Source: Desulfomicrobium sp. ZS1
GTDB taxonomy: Bacteria > Desulfobacterota > Desulfovibrionia > Desulfovibrionales > Desulfomicrobiaceae
Reading direction: 5' to 3'
Length of the DNA: 64,000 nucleotides
NCBI RefSeq assembly: GCF_024204645.1
Contig: NZ_CP100351.1
Span: forward strand, 1,922,001-1,986,000
Made by a program: the position numbers and the translations under genes. Each line of letters begins with the position of its first letter. Position 1 is the first letter of the stretch. This document shows positions 52,439-61,202 of the stretch, in pieces. Under the pieces are notes generated by a model. It did not search any database. It had not been told where the DNA came from and saw only the letters and a list, made by a program, of their open reading frames with translations.

Positions 52439-53751
52439 TTCATGTTCTGGGGCTTGGACTGTCCCCGGCCCATCGTTCCCCGGGGATGCTGGACCTCATC
52501 CGCTCAGCGGATCTGGTGGCCGGCGGAAGACGGCTCCTCGACGAACTGGAAATCGAAGAGAGCAGACGCCTGCCGCTTGGGTCCATGGATGAATTCGCGG
52601 CCCGCATCCAAAGCCGCGCAGAGGACGGCGTCGTCTGCGTCCTGGCCGACGGCGATCCCCTGCTCTACGGTATCGGCGCGAGCCTGCTGCGCTTCTTCGC
52701 CCCGCGCGAACTGACCTTTCACCCCAACGTCTCGGCCCTGCAGACCGCCTGCGCCCGTTTCGGCCTGCCCTGGCACGAGTGCCGCGCCTTGTCCCTGCAT
52801 GGCCGCGACGATCAGGCCCCGCTCTTCGCCGCCCTGACCCACGGCAGCCTGGCGGCCCTGTACACGGACAATCGCCACAGCCCGGACGCCATTGCCCGAC
52901 TGTTGCTTGAACGCGGCGTGACGGGCTGGCGCATGCACGTGGCTGAGGCCCTTGGAGGCCCGGAAGAACAACTGACCACCATCGATCTGGCGGAGGCCGC
53001 GCAGCGCTCGTGGCACACGCTGAACATCATTCTTCTGGAACGCATTACGCCACCAACGCTTACGCTGGAACTGGGCCTGGACGAAAACGCCCTGGCCCAC
53101 GCAGGTGCCCTGATGACAAAGCAGCCGGTCCGGGCCTTCGCCCTTTCCCTGCTGCGCCTGCCCCCGGACGCGACCCTGTGGGACCTAGGCGCTGGCAGCG
53201 GCGCCGTCAGCCTGGAGGCCGCGCGGCTCCTTCGCAGAGGGCGGGTGGTGGCAGTGGAGCGCCAAGCCGAGCGCGTACGGCATATCAAGGAGAATGTGGG
53301 GCGCACCGGGGCGTGGCTCACGGAGGTGGTGCAGGCTTCGCTGGAGGAGTTTTTGGAGGATGGGAATTATAGGACTTATGGGACCCATGGGACCTATAAT
53401 AAGACCGATAAAGCGCAGGTTGACCGCGCAGCTTGCCCTGAACATACGTCCCATAAGCCCCATACGTCCCATTCTTCTCCCCCCACCCACATCTTCCTCG
53501 GCGGCGGGGCCTCGGACCCGGTTCTTTCCCGGTGCGCCGCCCTACTTGCCCCTGGCGGGCGGCTGGTGGTGGCCGCCGTGCTCCTTTCCACCCTGGAAAC
53601 CGCCCGCGCAGTCTTCAGCCGACTGGGCTGGCCGCTGATCGTGCATCAGCTCATGCACCACGCAAGCTCGCCGCTGGGCGGCGATATGCGGCTGGTGCCG
53701 TCCAACCCCGTTTTTCTGCTGGAAACCCAAAAACCTTCAAGTGACACATGA
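52435..53751 (+). CDS. cbiET: CbiE-CbiT fusion (precorrin-6Y/cobalt-precorrin-7 methyltransferase and decarboxylase) with repeat insertion
   Basis: 438 residues. CbiE (1-205) has MIHVLGLGLSPAHRSPGML and LADGDPLLYGIGASLL. CbiT (about 220-438) has the SAM motif LWDLGAGSGAVSLEAARLL near 250. Between VVQASLEEFLEDG and HIFLGGGASDP, roughly residues 310-347, lies an insert rich in Thr, Tyr, His and Gly (TYGTHGTY, HTSHKPHTSHSS), encoded by an inverted array of 9-bp repeats. The frame is kept and the motifs around it are intact, so the enzyme is probably active with an extra loop. It is coupled by overlaps to cbiD and cbiFG. Confidence 0.92.
   Translation: MIHVLGLGLSPAHRSPGMLDLIRSADLVAGGRRLLDELEIEESRRLPLGSMDEFAARIQSRAEDGVVCVLADGDPLLYGIGASLLRFFAPRELTFHPNVSALQTACARFGLPWHECRALSLHGRDDQAPLFAALTHGSLAALYTDNRHSPDAIARLLLERGVTGWRMHVAEALGGPEEQLTTIDLAEAAQRSWHTLNIILLERITPPTLTLELGLDENALAHAGALMTKQPVRAFALSLLRLPPDATLWDLGAGSGAVSLEAARLLRRGRVVAVERQAERVRHIKENVGRTGAWLTEVVQASLEEFLEDGNYRTYGTHGTYNKTDKAQVDRAACPEHTSHKPHTSHSSPPTHIFLGGGASDPVLSRCAALLAPGGRLVVAAVLLSTLETARAVFSRLGWPLIVHQLMHHASSPLGGDMRLVPSNPVFLLETQKPSSDT
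53369..53473 (+). repeat. Inverted array of 9-bp repeats inside cbiET
   Basis: The left arm (about 53369-53398) holds units like GGACTTATG, GGACCCATG, GGACCTATA. The right arm (about 53442-53473) holds CATACGTCC, CATAAGCCC, CATACGTCC, the same unit in the reverse direction. Together they can form a long imperfect hairpin. The unit resembles those at 63437-63482. Confidence 0.82.
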
Positions 53752-55544
53752 ATAATTCTCCGCAAGTGTATTTTATCGGCGCAGGTCCCGGCAATCCGGA
53801 TCTGATCACAGTGCGTGGCCGGGACCTTGTGGCCCGGGCGGACCTGGTGCTGTATGCCGGGTCCCTGGTGCCCGCCAAGGTGGTGGCTTGCGCCAAGCCG
53901 GGTGCCGTGATCGCCGATTCGGCGGGCATGAGCCTAGATGCGACCCACGCCCTGATGCTCGAAACGGCGCGCAAGGGCGGACTGGTGGCGCGGGTGCACA
54001 CCGGAGATCCGTCACTTTTCGGCTCCGTGCGCGAGCAGATCGCCCTCCTGGAGCGGGACGGCGTAAGCTGGGAAATAGTTCCCGGAGTGACCGCCGCCTT
54101 TGCTGCGGCGGCCCGGGCCGGAGTGTCCTTCACCGTGCCCGAGACCACCCAGAGCCTCGTCATCACCCGGCTGCACGGCCGCACGCCGGTCCCGGAATCC
54201 GAGCGCCTGAGCTTCCTTGCGCGGCACGGCTCGTCCGTGGCCGTGTACCTCTCGGCGGACAAGGCCGGTGAACTGGCCGGCGAATTGCGTCTGGCCGGAT
54301 CGCCGGAGAGCACGGTCATCGTCGTCGGCCACAAGGTCGGTCACCCGGAGGAGAAAATCGTCCGCACCACCCTGGCGGAGCTGGAGCAAAGCGTGCAGGC
54401 GGCCAACATCACCCGCCAGGCCGTGTTCCTGATCCTGCCCGGCGAGTCCGCGCCGCAGATCCAGTCCCGGCTCTACGCCGCCTCCTTCGGACACGGGTTT
54501 CGCGAGGCCGAGCGCCCGCAGACCTGGCCGCGCATGGCCGTCTACGCCATGACACGCCAGGGCCTTGGCCTGGCCGAACGCATCGCCGCCATGGCACCGG
54601 CCGACCTGTTCGCCACCAGCCGTCTGGCCGAAGGCGAGGTACGCGGCTTTGAACGCATCGCCGACCAGGTCCGCGCCAATTTCCCCCTCTACCACGCCCA
54701 TGTCTTTGTCGCCGCCACGGGCATCGTGGTGCGCAGCATCGCGCCCCTGCTGCATTCCAAGACCACAGACCCGGCCGTGGTCGTCTGCGACCAGAACGGC
54801 GAACATGTCGTAAGCCTTCTGTCCGGGCATCTCGGCGGGGCCAATGACCTGGCCCGGCGAATCGCCCTTCATATCGGCGGTCGCCCCGTCATCACCACGG
54901 CCACGGACACTGCCGGCAAACCCGCCATCGACACCCTGGCCCAAAACCGGGACTGCGTCATCGCCGACCCCTCCCGCTTGGCGGCGATCAACAGCGTCCT
55001 GGCCGAAGGCGGACGCGTCACGGTGCTCGACCCGGAAAATCGCCTGGGCCTGCGCGATGACGCGGATTCGAATACTTCCTTTGAACTGGTCGATGATCCG
55101 CGAGCGCAGGTGCTGGTCAGCTGGAAAACGGGCACCACGGCAGGCCTGCTCCTGCACCCGCGCTGCCTCTGCGTCGGCATCGGGTGCCGCCGGGGTGCTT
55201 CGCGAGAGGAAATTCAGGCGGCCCTGGCACAGGTCATGGAACAGCACAATCTGGCATGCGGCAGTCTGGCCGCGCTGGCCAGCGTCGAACTGAAGAGGGA
55301 TGAAGGCGGGCTGCTGGACGCGGCCAAAAAACTGAGACTGCCTCTGGAATTTTTCGCAGCTTCAGTCCTGAATGAAACGCACGTCCCCAACCCCTCGGAG
55401 CGGGTACGGGAAAAAATAGGAGCGGGAAGCGTATGCGAAGCTGCGAGCATGCAGGCGGCCTTGAAAAGAAGCCCCAGGGCGAGGCTGATCGCGCCCAAGA
55501 CGATAATCGGGAACGTGACGGTGGCCATATGCCTGGCCGGCTGA
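53748..55544 (+). CDS. cbiFG: CbiF-CbiG fusion: C11-methyltransferase and cobalt-precorrin-5A hydrolase
   Basis: 598 residues. The first 255 or so are CbiF/CobM, the cobalt-precorrin-4 C11-methyltransferase (VYFIGAGPGNPDLITVRG, TGDPSLFGSVREQI, EIVPGVTAAFAAAARAG). From about 263 (WPRMAVYAMTRQGLGLAERI) the sequence is CbiG, with VFVAATGIVVRSIAPLL, LSGHLGGANDLARRIA and the C-terminal GIGCRRGASREEI domain. CbiG opens the lactone of cobalt-precorrin-5A, the product made by CbiF, so the fusion joins consecutive steps. It overlaps cbiET by 4 bp and cbiH by 16 bp. Confidence 0.92.
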   Translation: MNNSPQVYFIGAGPGNPDLITVRGRDLVARADLVLYAGSLVPAKVVACAKPGAVIADSAGMSLDATHALMLETARKGGLVARVHTGDPSLFGSVREQIALLERDGVSWEIVPGVTAAFAAAARAGVSFTVPETTQSLVITRLHGRTPVPESERLSFLARHGSSVAVYLSADKAGELAGELRLAGSPESTVIVVGHKVGHPEEKIVRTTLAELEQSVQAANITRQAVFLILPGESAPQIQSRLYAASFGHGFREAERPQTWPRMAVYAMTRQGLGLAERIAAMAPADLFATSRLAEGEVRGFERIADQVRANFPLYHAHVFVAATGIVVRSIAPLLHSKTTDPAVVVCDQNGEHVVSLLSGHLGGANDLARRIALHIGGRPVITTATDTAGKPAIDTLAQNRDCVIADPSRLAAINSVLAEGGRVTVLDPENRLGLRDDADSNTSFELVDDPRAQVLVSWKTGTTAGLLLHPRCLCVGIGCRRGASREEIQAALAQVMEQHNLACGSLAALASVELKRDEGGLLDAAKKLRLPLEFFAASVLNETHVPNPSERVREKIGAGSVCEAASMQAALKRSPRARLIAPKTIIGNVTVAICLAG

Positions 55545-56281
55545 GCGTGATCGGGCTCGGCCCCGGCAGCACGGCGCTGCTCGCCCCCATGGCCCTGTCC
55601 TGTCTGGCTCAGGCCGGGGCCGTGGTCGGATATGACCGTTATATGGAACTGGTTGATCCCGACCTGCTCCAAGGCAAAACTCTTTTTTCAAGTCCCATGA
55701 AAAAAGAAATGGAACGCACGGCCAAGGCCGTGGAATTCACCCTGGCCGGACTGGACACGGTGGTGGTCTCCTCCGGGGACAGCGGCATCTACGGCATGGC
55801 GGGGCTTGTCCTTGAATATCTGGAACGCGAGGGACTGCTGGACGCCATCGATCTCGAGATCGTGCCGGGCATCCCGGCTCTGTGCGCGGCGGCGGCCCTG
55901 CTCGGCGCGCCGCTCATGCACGACTTCGCCTCCATCTCCCTGTCCGACCTTTTGACCCCGCTGCCGACCATCATGAAGCGGATCCGCTGCGCGGTGGAGG
56001 GCGATTTCGTCATCGTCCTCTACAACCCCAAATCCCGCAAACGCGACTCCTACCTGGGGCAGGCCCTGGCCATGGCCGCCGAACACCGGGGCCCGGACAC
56101 GCCTGTGGGCTTCGTGCGCAACGCCTACCGCCCGGATCAGGACGTGCGCGTCGCGACCCTTGGCAGCTGCGACCCCGAGTGGGCCGACATGCTGACCACC
56201 GTGGTCATCGGCAACAGCGCGAGCCGCCTGGCGGGAGATAAGATTCTCACGCCGCGCGGTTATTTCGAAAAATACGGGTAA
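55529..56281 (+). CDS. cbiH: Precorrin-3B/cobalt-factor III C17-methyltransferase
   Basis: 250 residues from the ATG at 55529 (MPGRLSVIGLGPGSTALL); the frame extends upstream into cbiG, but this start gives the family-standard beginning. Blocks are VVVSSGDSGIYGMAGLVLEYL near 80, IEIVPG-like EIVPGIPALCAAAALLGAPLMHDFASISLSDLLTP near 110 and VVIGNSASR near the end. It methylates C17 with ring contraction. It is the last gene of the riboswitch operon. Confidence 0.92.
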   Translation: MPGRLSVIGLGPGSTALLAPMALSCLAQAGAVVGYDRYMELVDPDLLQGKTLFSSPMKKEMERTAKAVEFTLAGLDTVVVSSGDSGIYGMAGLVLEYLEREGLLDAIDLEIVPGIPALCAAAALLGAPLMHDFASISLSDLLTPLPTIMKRIRCAVEGDFVIVLYNPKSRKRDSYLGQALAMAAEHRGPDTPVGFVRNAYRPDQDVRVATLGSCDPEWADMLTTVVIGNSASRLAGDKILTPRGYFEKYG

Positions 56282-56290
56282 CGCGTCAGG

Positions 56291-56306
56291 AGGCCTTGCG
56301 AAAGGC
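56291..56306. terminator. Hairpin between convergent cbiH and glycosyltransferase genes
   Basis: GGCCTT, GCGA, AAGGCC: a 6-bp stem with a stable tetraloop, lying between two stops. It lacks a T-tract, so termination is uncertain. Confidence 0.4.
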
Positions 56307-56310
56307 CGGT

Positions 56311-57927
56311 TCAGGATCCTGCGGACACGCGCAGCAGATCCCCTTTGAGCATCCACAGCACTGTGGCGGTCAGACGGTCCTCGCAGGCGCTCTTTTGACG
56401 CAAGGCCGTCCATGAAAGCGGATGCCGGGCCCAGACCAGCACCTTGCGCATCAGCTCAAGGTCGATCCGGGCTTCGATGCCCGCATAGACCACCGGAAAA
56501 TCCTGCCCCCGATACACGGCCCTGCCCAGCTCCGTGACCTCCAGCACATCCCCTGCCGCCAGACGCCGCGACGGATATCCGGCAAAAAGCCGTTCATAGC
56601 GCATGGCCAGCGGATGTCGGTGTTCGCCCTCGCCCGGCTTGGGCGCGGGCGCTGCGGACAGACGCTCCCACAATTCCAGATAGCGTCCGATGACTACGGA
56701 CCAGTCAAACCCCTGCGCATGTTCGCGGGCCGCCCGGCCCATTTCCTCGCGCACGCTTTTTTGCAGCATGGCCCGCAGTTGTCCGGCCAGCTCGCCCACA
56801 TCCACGGCCACATCCTGGGCCAGCCACAGGTGGTAGGCGCTGTCGTAGAGAAGCGGCGCCAGGAGCGAAACATCGTCCACCTCGCCGCTGTCCAGGGTGG
56901 GAACCAGAAATCCCGTGCGTCCGTGAAGGACCAGATCGCGGTAGCCGTCGTAATCCGAAGCGATGACGGGCTTTGCGGCGGCGGCCGCTTCCAGGACCGT
57001 CAGTCCGAAAGTCTCCTGGGGATTGTCGGCCAGGGACACGACCACGTCGGCGCGATGCAGCAGGGCCGTCCTGGTCGCATCGTCGGGACAGCGCACAAGA
57101 ACAAGTTCAAGCCCGATATTGGCCGCCAGGTTGGTCAGGGTGTGCGGCAGGGAAGCGCCCTCGTCAGGGCTTCCGGCCAGAACCAGGCAGACCCCGCCCA
57201 GATCCACCCCGCCCTGACGCAAGCGCTGGAAGGCCCGCAGCAGGGGCAGAAGATCCATCTTGGAATACGGGCTGATGCGCCCCGGCACCAAAAAGACGGT
57301 CTTCGTGGCCGGAACCGAGGGCACGCCCTCCTGCATGGAAACATCGAAGTCCCGGCACCAGATGCCCAGCGGCACGACGGCCACCTGCGCAGCCGGAGCG
57401 TGGAACGTCTCGGCCAGGGCGGACAATTCTTCCCGCACCACGTCGGCGCCGGCCCTTGAAGTGGCCACGATGCAGTCCCGTGCCGTCACTCCGGTCCAGA
57501 CATGCTGGGCAAAGGACTGCCCGTAGCGTGCATAGGACAGGGAATGGGTCACGCCGGTGATGGGAAAGATGTTGGCGGCCAGACGGTTCCTGAGCGCGGC
57601 CAGAAAGCCCTGGGCGGTCAGGCAGTCGGAGAGGTGGAAGGCGTGGTAGAGACTCGCGGCCAGGTGTTCGGCCAGGGCGGTGCGCGGCAGGATGCGCACC
57701 TTGGCGGCGACCTGCGGGCAAACGGCGTTCACGAAGGCTTCAAGCGCCGTGCCGCTGTGCCGGTCCGGAAGAAAAAAATGATATTCCCGGAAAGGATCGG
57801 CCCCAAGCAAAGCCTGCAGAAAGCCGGAATTGGCGACTTTGCGCCCGATAACGGGACCGCCTTCGACAAACGGATCAAGAGTGCCCCAAATCGGGCCGGA
57901 GTGTTGCGCCATGCCCGCATAAAGCAA
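56311..57927 (-). CDS. Glycosyltransferase, GT4/family 1 type
   Basis: 538 residues. The catalytic half shows the GT-B family 1 pattern: FLVPGRISPYSKMDLLPLLRAF near 220, and DNPQETFGLTVLEAAAAAKPVIASDYDGYRDLVLHGRTGFLV near 300-345, which contains the nucleotide-sugar-binding glutamate. The N-terminus has GRKVANSGFLQALL. A C-terminal extension of about 130 residues is not part of the usual fold and is unrecognised. The start is a TTG at 57927, keeping the first strand (LLYAG); an ATG five codons later is the alternative. Acceptor and sugar are unknown. The gene is isolated and divergent from the diguanylate cyclase. Confidence 0.85.
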   Translation of the reverse strand: MLYAGMAQHSGPIWGTLDPFVEGGPVIGRKVANSGFLQALLGADPFREYHFFLPDRHSGTALEAFVNAVCPQVAAKVRILPRTALAEHLAASLYHAFHLSDCLTAQGFLAALRNRLAANIFPITGVTHSLSYARYGQSFAQHVWTGVTARDCIVATSRAGADVVREELSALAETFHAPAAQVAVVPLGIWCRDFDVSMQEGVPSVPATKTVFLVPGRISPYSKMDLLPLLRAFQRLRQGGVDLGGVCLVLAGSPDEGASLPHTLTNLAANIGLELVLVRCPDDATRTALLHRADVVVSLADNPQETFGLTVLEAAAAAKPVIASDYDGYRDLVLHGRTGFLVPTLDSGEVDDVSLLAPLLYDSAYHLWLAQDVAVDVGELAGQLRAMLQKSVREEMGRAAREHAQGFDWSVVIGRYLELWERLSAAPAPKPGEGEHRHPLAMRYERLFAGYPSRRLAAGDVLEVTELGRAVYRGQDFPVVYAGIEARIDLELMRKVLVWARHPLSWTALRQKSACEDRLTATVLWMLKGDLLRVSAGS

Positions 57928-58098
57928 TATCCGGGCCTGATTTCAACGTGATCCGGTCAGCTTGAAATAAACGGCTGTCAGTGGCGCAAAGAGAATCATA
58001 ATTCAATTCGGCCGCAAGGTTGCATCTGACGATAAGCTTGGCAACAAACTTGCTAAGTACCAACAAATCGTCAATTTTCCGTATCATTGGAGGATTCC

Positions 58099-59550
58099 AT
58101 GAACGCCCCTACCCGCCCCTGCCTGGGCCTCGCTCTCAGCTCCGAGTTGGCATCCCAGCTGGAGGGCCACCTGCCACGAACACGCGTCCTCGAAAATCGT
58201 TCGCTCAGTTCGGCACAGGAATTCATGAGCCAGAGAACCCAGGGTGGGCTTGTCTTCATTGCCGTTTCCACATGGAAAGAACTTGCCCCGGACGACAGGG
58301 AGCGATTGATTGCGCACAAGTCCTGGCAGTTCATGCTCATCGCCGATCAGCATGACCCGGACGCTCTTGAATACATGTCCTCCGGCACGTTCCTGACCCT
58401 CATGACCTGCCCCCTTGACAGGGCAAAAATTTCCCGCGCCCTGCAACAGGCGGAAGAAGTGTCCGACATGTATGACGACATCTTCCACATGGCACGCGAA
58501 ATCAGCCTCGAACGGGAGCTTCTGACACGTAAGAACGAGCAGCTTGCCTTTCTCAACCAGCTTCTGACCAGGGCCAGTCAAACCCTTGACCCGGCGGTCA
58601 TCCTTGCCAATTGCTCCGAAGACTTCGCCATGCTGCTTGACGTCGGGAACGTGCTCGGCGTCTTCTGGGCCGAAAATGAAGGCCAGACCGAGGCGGAGCT
58701 TTTCCTGCCGGACACCTTGCCACATGCCCAGCAGGCGGAATGGATCAATCACCTCCTGAGCGTCGCGGCCCGCCTGGGCAAGCAGGAGGTGCGCGGGTAT
58801 CAGGTGTCGGCGCTGGAACTCAAAGACTGCAAACCGGGCAATCCTCCGGAACTTGAAGAGCTGATCACCCTGCCACTGACCCTGGGCTCCGAGCCCTTCG
58901 GTGCATTGGTCATCTGCTCACAAGACGCCTCAAAGCTGGGTCAGGACCGCTTGCGCATCCTCAGTTCCGCAGCCAACCACTTGGCACTGGCCATGCGCAA
59001 TGGCCTGGAATTCCGCAAGACCAAGGCCAGAGCGGACCATGACGGGCTGACGCGCATTTCCAATCGTCACCATTTTGACGTCCGGCTGCGTGAAGAGATG
59101 AAACGCCACCAGCGTCACCAGGACGAACTGAGCCTGATGATGATCGACCTCGACTATTTCAAGTCAATCAACGACACTTACGGCCATCAGGCCGGAGACA
59201 TGGTGCTGCGGGAAGTGGGCAAGATTCTGAACAACACGCTGCGGGAATCGGATTTCCCCGCGCGCTACGGCGGAGAGGAATTCGTCGTCATCCTGCCCCA
59301 GACCAGGGAGGATCAAGCCTGGATCCTGGCTGAACGCCTGCGTTCCCAGATCGGCAAGACCTTTTTCCGTTCCCAGAAAAAACGTTTCCGGGTCACGGCC
59401 TCCATCGGTATCGCCGGCATCAAACCCTGTGCGCTGACCCCTCCGGAGATTCTGCTCCGCAATGCGGACACCGCCCTTTATCAGGCCAAAACCAATGGCC
59501 GGAACATGGTCTGTTGCTCGGCCATTGAAGAAACGCAGGCGGCCCACTAA
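58099..59550 (+). CDS. Diguanylate cyclase with N-terminal receiver-like and GAF-like regions
   Basis: 483 residues from the ATG at 58099, with TTGGAGG 5 nt upstream. Residues 1-115 resemble a receiver fold without an obvious phospho-Asp (LVFIAVSTWKEL in its place). A coiled coil and a GAF-like region follow (LDPAVILANCSEDFAMLLDV, then ITLPLTLGSEPFGALVICS). The C-terminal GGDEF domain is complete: DGLTRISNRHHFDVRL near 315, DLDYFKSINDTYGHQAGD near 355, RYGGEEFVVILPQ near 390. It should make cyclic-di-GMP in the cytoplasm. No RxxD inhibitory site is obvious. Confidence 0.9.
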   Translation: MNAPTRPCLGLALSSELASQLEGHLPRTRVLENRSLSSAQEFMSQRTQGGLVFIAVSTWKELAPDDRERLIAHKSWQFMLIADQHDPDALEYMSSGTFLTLMTCPLDRAKISRALQQAEEVSDMYDDIFHMAREISLERELLTRKNEQLAFLNQLLTRASQTLDPAVILANCSEDFAMLLDVGNVLGVFWAENEGQTEAELFLPDTLPHAQQAEWINHLLSVAARLGKQEVRGYQVSALELKDCKPGNPPELEELITLPLTLGSEPFGALVICSQDASKLGQDRLRILSSAANHLALAMRNGLEFRKTKARADHDGLTRISNRHHFDVRLREEMKRHQRHQDELSLMMIDLDYFKSINDTYGHQAGDMVLREVGKILNNTLRESDFPARYGGEEFVVILPQTREDQAWILAERLRSQIGKTFFRSQKKRFRVTASIGIAGIKPCALTPPEILLRNADTALYQAKTNGRNMVCCSAIEETQAAH

Positions 59551-59600
59551 AGATGCCATTACAATAAATCCGGACTGTGAATTTTTTCCGGACGCAAAAT

Positions 59601-59634
59601 AACCGCATGGGGTGTTCCTCATGCGGTTTTTTTT
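59601..59634 (+). terminator. Rho-independent terminator after the diguanylate cyclase
   Basis: AACCGCATG and CATGCGGTT arms (9 bp) around a 10-nt loop, followed by six more T. Confidence 0.92.
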
Positions 59635-59650
59635 GCCTCCGGGCGCCCCC

Positions 59651-59788
59651 CTACCGAAGTATCGCGGGCAGCAAGGTGGAGATGATCGGGATGTAGGTGA
59701 ACATCAGCAGGCAAAAGAAGCGCAGCAGCAAAAAAGGCATCACGGCCCGAGCGATGCAGCTCAGGGGCCGCCTGGTGATGAAAGTAGC
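59651..59788 (-). pseudogene. C-terminal remnant of a TRAP large permease (dctM)
   Basis: On the minus strand about 45 codons up to the stop at 59651 encode IARAVMPFLLLRFFCLLMFT, then YIPIISTLLPAILR. This matches the end of DctM proteins, for instance the intact copy in this window (IFRGIYPFLLATIIGIATL, IPRIVTYLPSLM). Nothing DctM-like precedes it, and the HEAT-repeat gene lies opposite. It is best read as a relic left by deletion or rearrangement. Confidence 0.5.
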
Positions 59789-59822
59789 CTCCTGAATTTT
59801 TCGCGGGACTTTTTCTGAAATC

Positions 59823-60428
59823 ATGCTTAACAGTGTTGATGAATCCCGTTTGAATTCGCCGAGGACCCCCGACATGACCCCTGAAAATTCCATTCCCGGA
59901 AATCTGTCCGCCTTGATGGCGATGCTGGCGCACAAGGATGGGCTGGTCCGTAAGAAAGGCCGGATCGGCTTGGAGGACTTGGGCAAACCGGCAGTGGCGC
60001 CGCTCTGCGAAGCCCTGCTCACCGCAAAAGGCCGCCACGTGCGCTGGGCCGCGGCCAAGGCTCTGGGGACACTGCGCGATCCACGCTCCGCTCCGACCCT
60101 GGTCGAGGCCCTTGAGGACCGCGATTCCGACGTGGCTTGGCTCGCGGCCGTGGCCCTGGAAAACATGGGGCAGGAAGCGTGGCGTCCCGTGCTGCAGGGC
60201 TTGATTGATCGCGGCGTCGATTCGGTGGCCATGCGCGAGGGCGCGCACCATATTTTTTCCAAACAGAAAGCTCCCGGATTCGACGACCTGCTCGACACGC
60301 TGCGCGAGGCTCTGGAATTCGGCGAACTGACCGAAGCCGGTGGAATCGCCGCGTCGGAAATGCTCAGGCGCTTGCGGGACAAGGCGAATGAAGAGGATTG
60401 GGGAAATCTCCCCAATGAAAATGGGTGA
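59823..60428 (+). CDS. HEAT-repeat protein
   Basis: 201 residues. Three to four HEAT-like helical repeats are visible: LMAMLAHKDGLVRKKGRIGLEDLG, VAPLCEALLTAKGRHVRWAAAKALGTLRDPRSAPTLVEAL and DRDSDVAWLAAVALENMGQEA. Such repeats bind proteins. The start is uncertain: the ATG at 59823 or the one at 59874 (MTPENSIPGN), which has GAGGA 8 nt upstream. Its stop lies inside the palindromes that precede the lutC operon. No partner is obvious. Confidence 0.8.
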   Translation: MLNSVDESRLNSPRTPDMTPENSIPGNLSALMAMLAHKDGLVRKKGRIGLEDLGKPAVAPLCEALLTAKGRHVRWAAAKALGTLRDPRSAPTLVEALEDRDSDVAWLAAVALENMGQEAWRPVLQGLIDRGVDSVAMREGAHHIFSKQKAPGFDDLLDTLREALEFGELTEAGGIAASEMLRRLRDKANEEDWGNLPNENG

Positions 60429-60438
60429 AATCACCCAT
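60397..60438 (+). promoter_or_regulatory. Two adjacent palindromes upstream of lutC
   Basis: ATTGGGGAAATCTCCCCAAT (60397-60416) and ATGGGTGAAATCACCCAT (60421-60438) share the core GGGNGAAATC and are centred 23 bp apart, 82-123 bp upstream of the -24 element. They fit paired sites of an activator dimer. They overlap the end of the HEAT-repeat gene. Confidence 0.6.
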
Positions 60439-60519
60439 CCTCGCTTCAAACTTTTTTGAAGGAAGGCTTCTTACATTCCAACCAGCTGAAATAACAAGCC
60501 GGGAACCAACAGGCTGCGC

Positions 60520-60535
60520 TGGCACGCATCCTGCG
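60520..60535 (+). promoter_or_regulatory. Sigma54 promoter of the lutC-lutBA operon
   Basis: TGGCACGCATCCTGCG has a perfect -24 TGGCACG and a -12 CTGC with exact spacing. The start would be near 60546, about 24 nt before the lutC ATG. Confidence 0.7.
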
Positions 60536-60569
60536 TATAACAGCCAAACGAATTCACCCAGGAGGACGT

Positions 60570-61202
60570 ATGGGACCAACCCCAGAGGTTTTGGAAAAGT
60601 TTCGGAAAAAAGCGGAAATCGTCTCGGCCATTGTCTCGGAAGTAGACTCCATGGCTCAGGCTATCGCCTATACTGTCGATCTGTGCGACCAGAAGGAAGC
60701 CTGTCAGCTGCTCATGAGCGGCTGTGAGGAATCCCTGTCGGACAAGGGCCAGGATCTGTGCGAATTGAAAGAATGGGGCAAGATCATCGCCGCTCCCGCC
60801 TTGAACGATGAGGACATGGCTGAACTGGTCAAGCAAGCCGCAAGCCGCGAAATTTCCGTCATCAAAGACGGAATGCGCAGCCATCTGGCTGGCGTCGACA
60901 TCGGGTTCACGCTCGTGGATTACGGTATCGCGGAGACTGGCAGTCTGGTCATCGATTCCTCCAGCGAGGAACTGCGTCTGGCCACCATGATCAGCGAAAT
61001 CCACGTCGCGGTCATCCCCAAATCGCGCATCCGGGCCACGGGCGAAGATATGTACGACGAAATCAAAGCCTTCCAAAGCCGCAAACCGAATTATCTGGCC
61101 TTTGTCACCGGCGCCAGTCGCACCGCCGACATCGAACGCGTTCTGGCTCTGGGCGTGCACGGGCCCCTGGAACTGCACATCCTGATTCTGGAGGACAAAT
61201 AA
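60570..61202 (+). CDS. lutC: LUD-domain lactate dehydrogenase subunit LutC
   Basis: 210 residues of the LUD (LutC/YkgG) family. Blocks are VDIGFTLVDYGIAETGSLVIDSSSEELRLATMISEIHVAVI and FVTGASRTADIERVLALGVHGPLELHILI. It is a subunit of the iron-sulfur L-lactate dehydrogenase LutABC. GGAGG stands before the ATG. The stop and the next start overlap (TAATG), so it is translationally coupled to the fused LutB-LutA gene. The operon lies apart from the por-lctP-glcD cluster at the other end of the window. Confidence 0.93.
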   Translation: MGPTPEVLEKFRKKAEIVSAIVSEVDSMAQAIAYTVDLCDQKEACQLLMSGCEESLSDKGQDLCELKEWGKIIAAPALNDEDMAELVKQAASREISVIKDGMRSHLAGVDIGFTLVDYGIAETGSLVIDSSSEELRLATMISEIHVAVIPKSRIRATGEDMYDEIKAFQSRKPNYLAFVTGASRTADIERVLALGVHGPLELHILILEDK

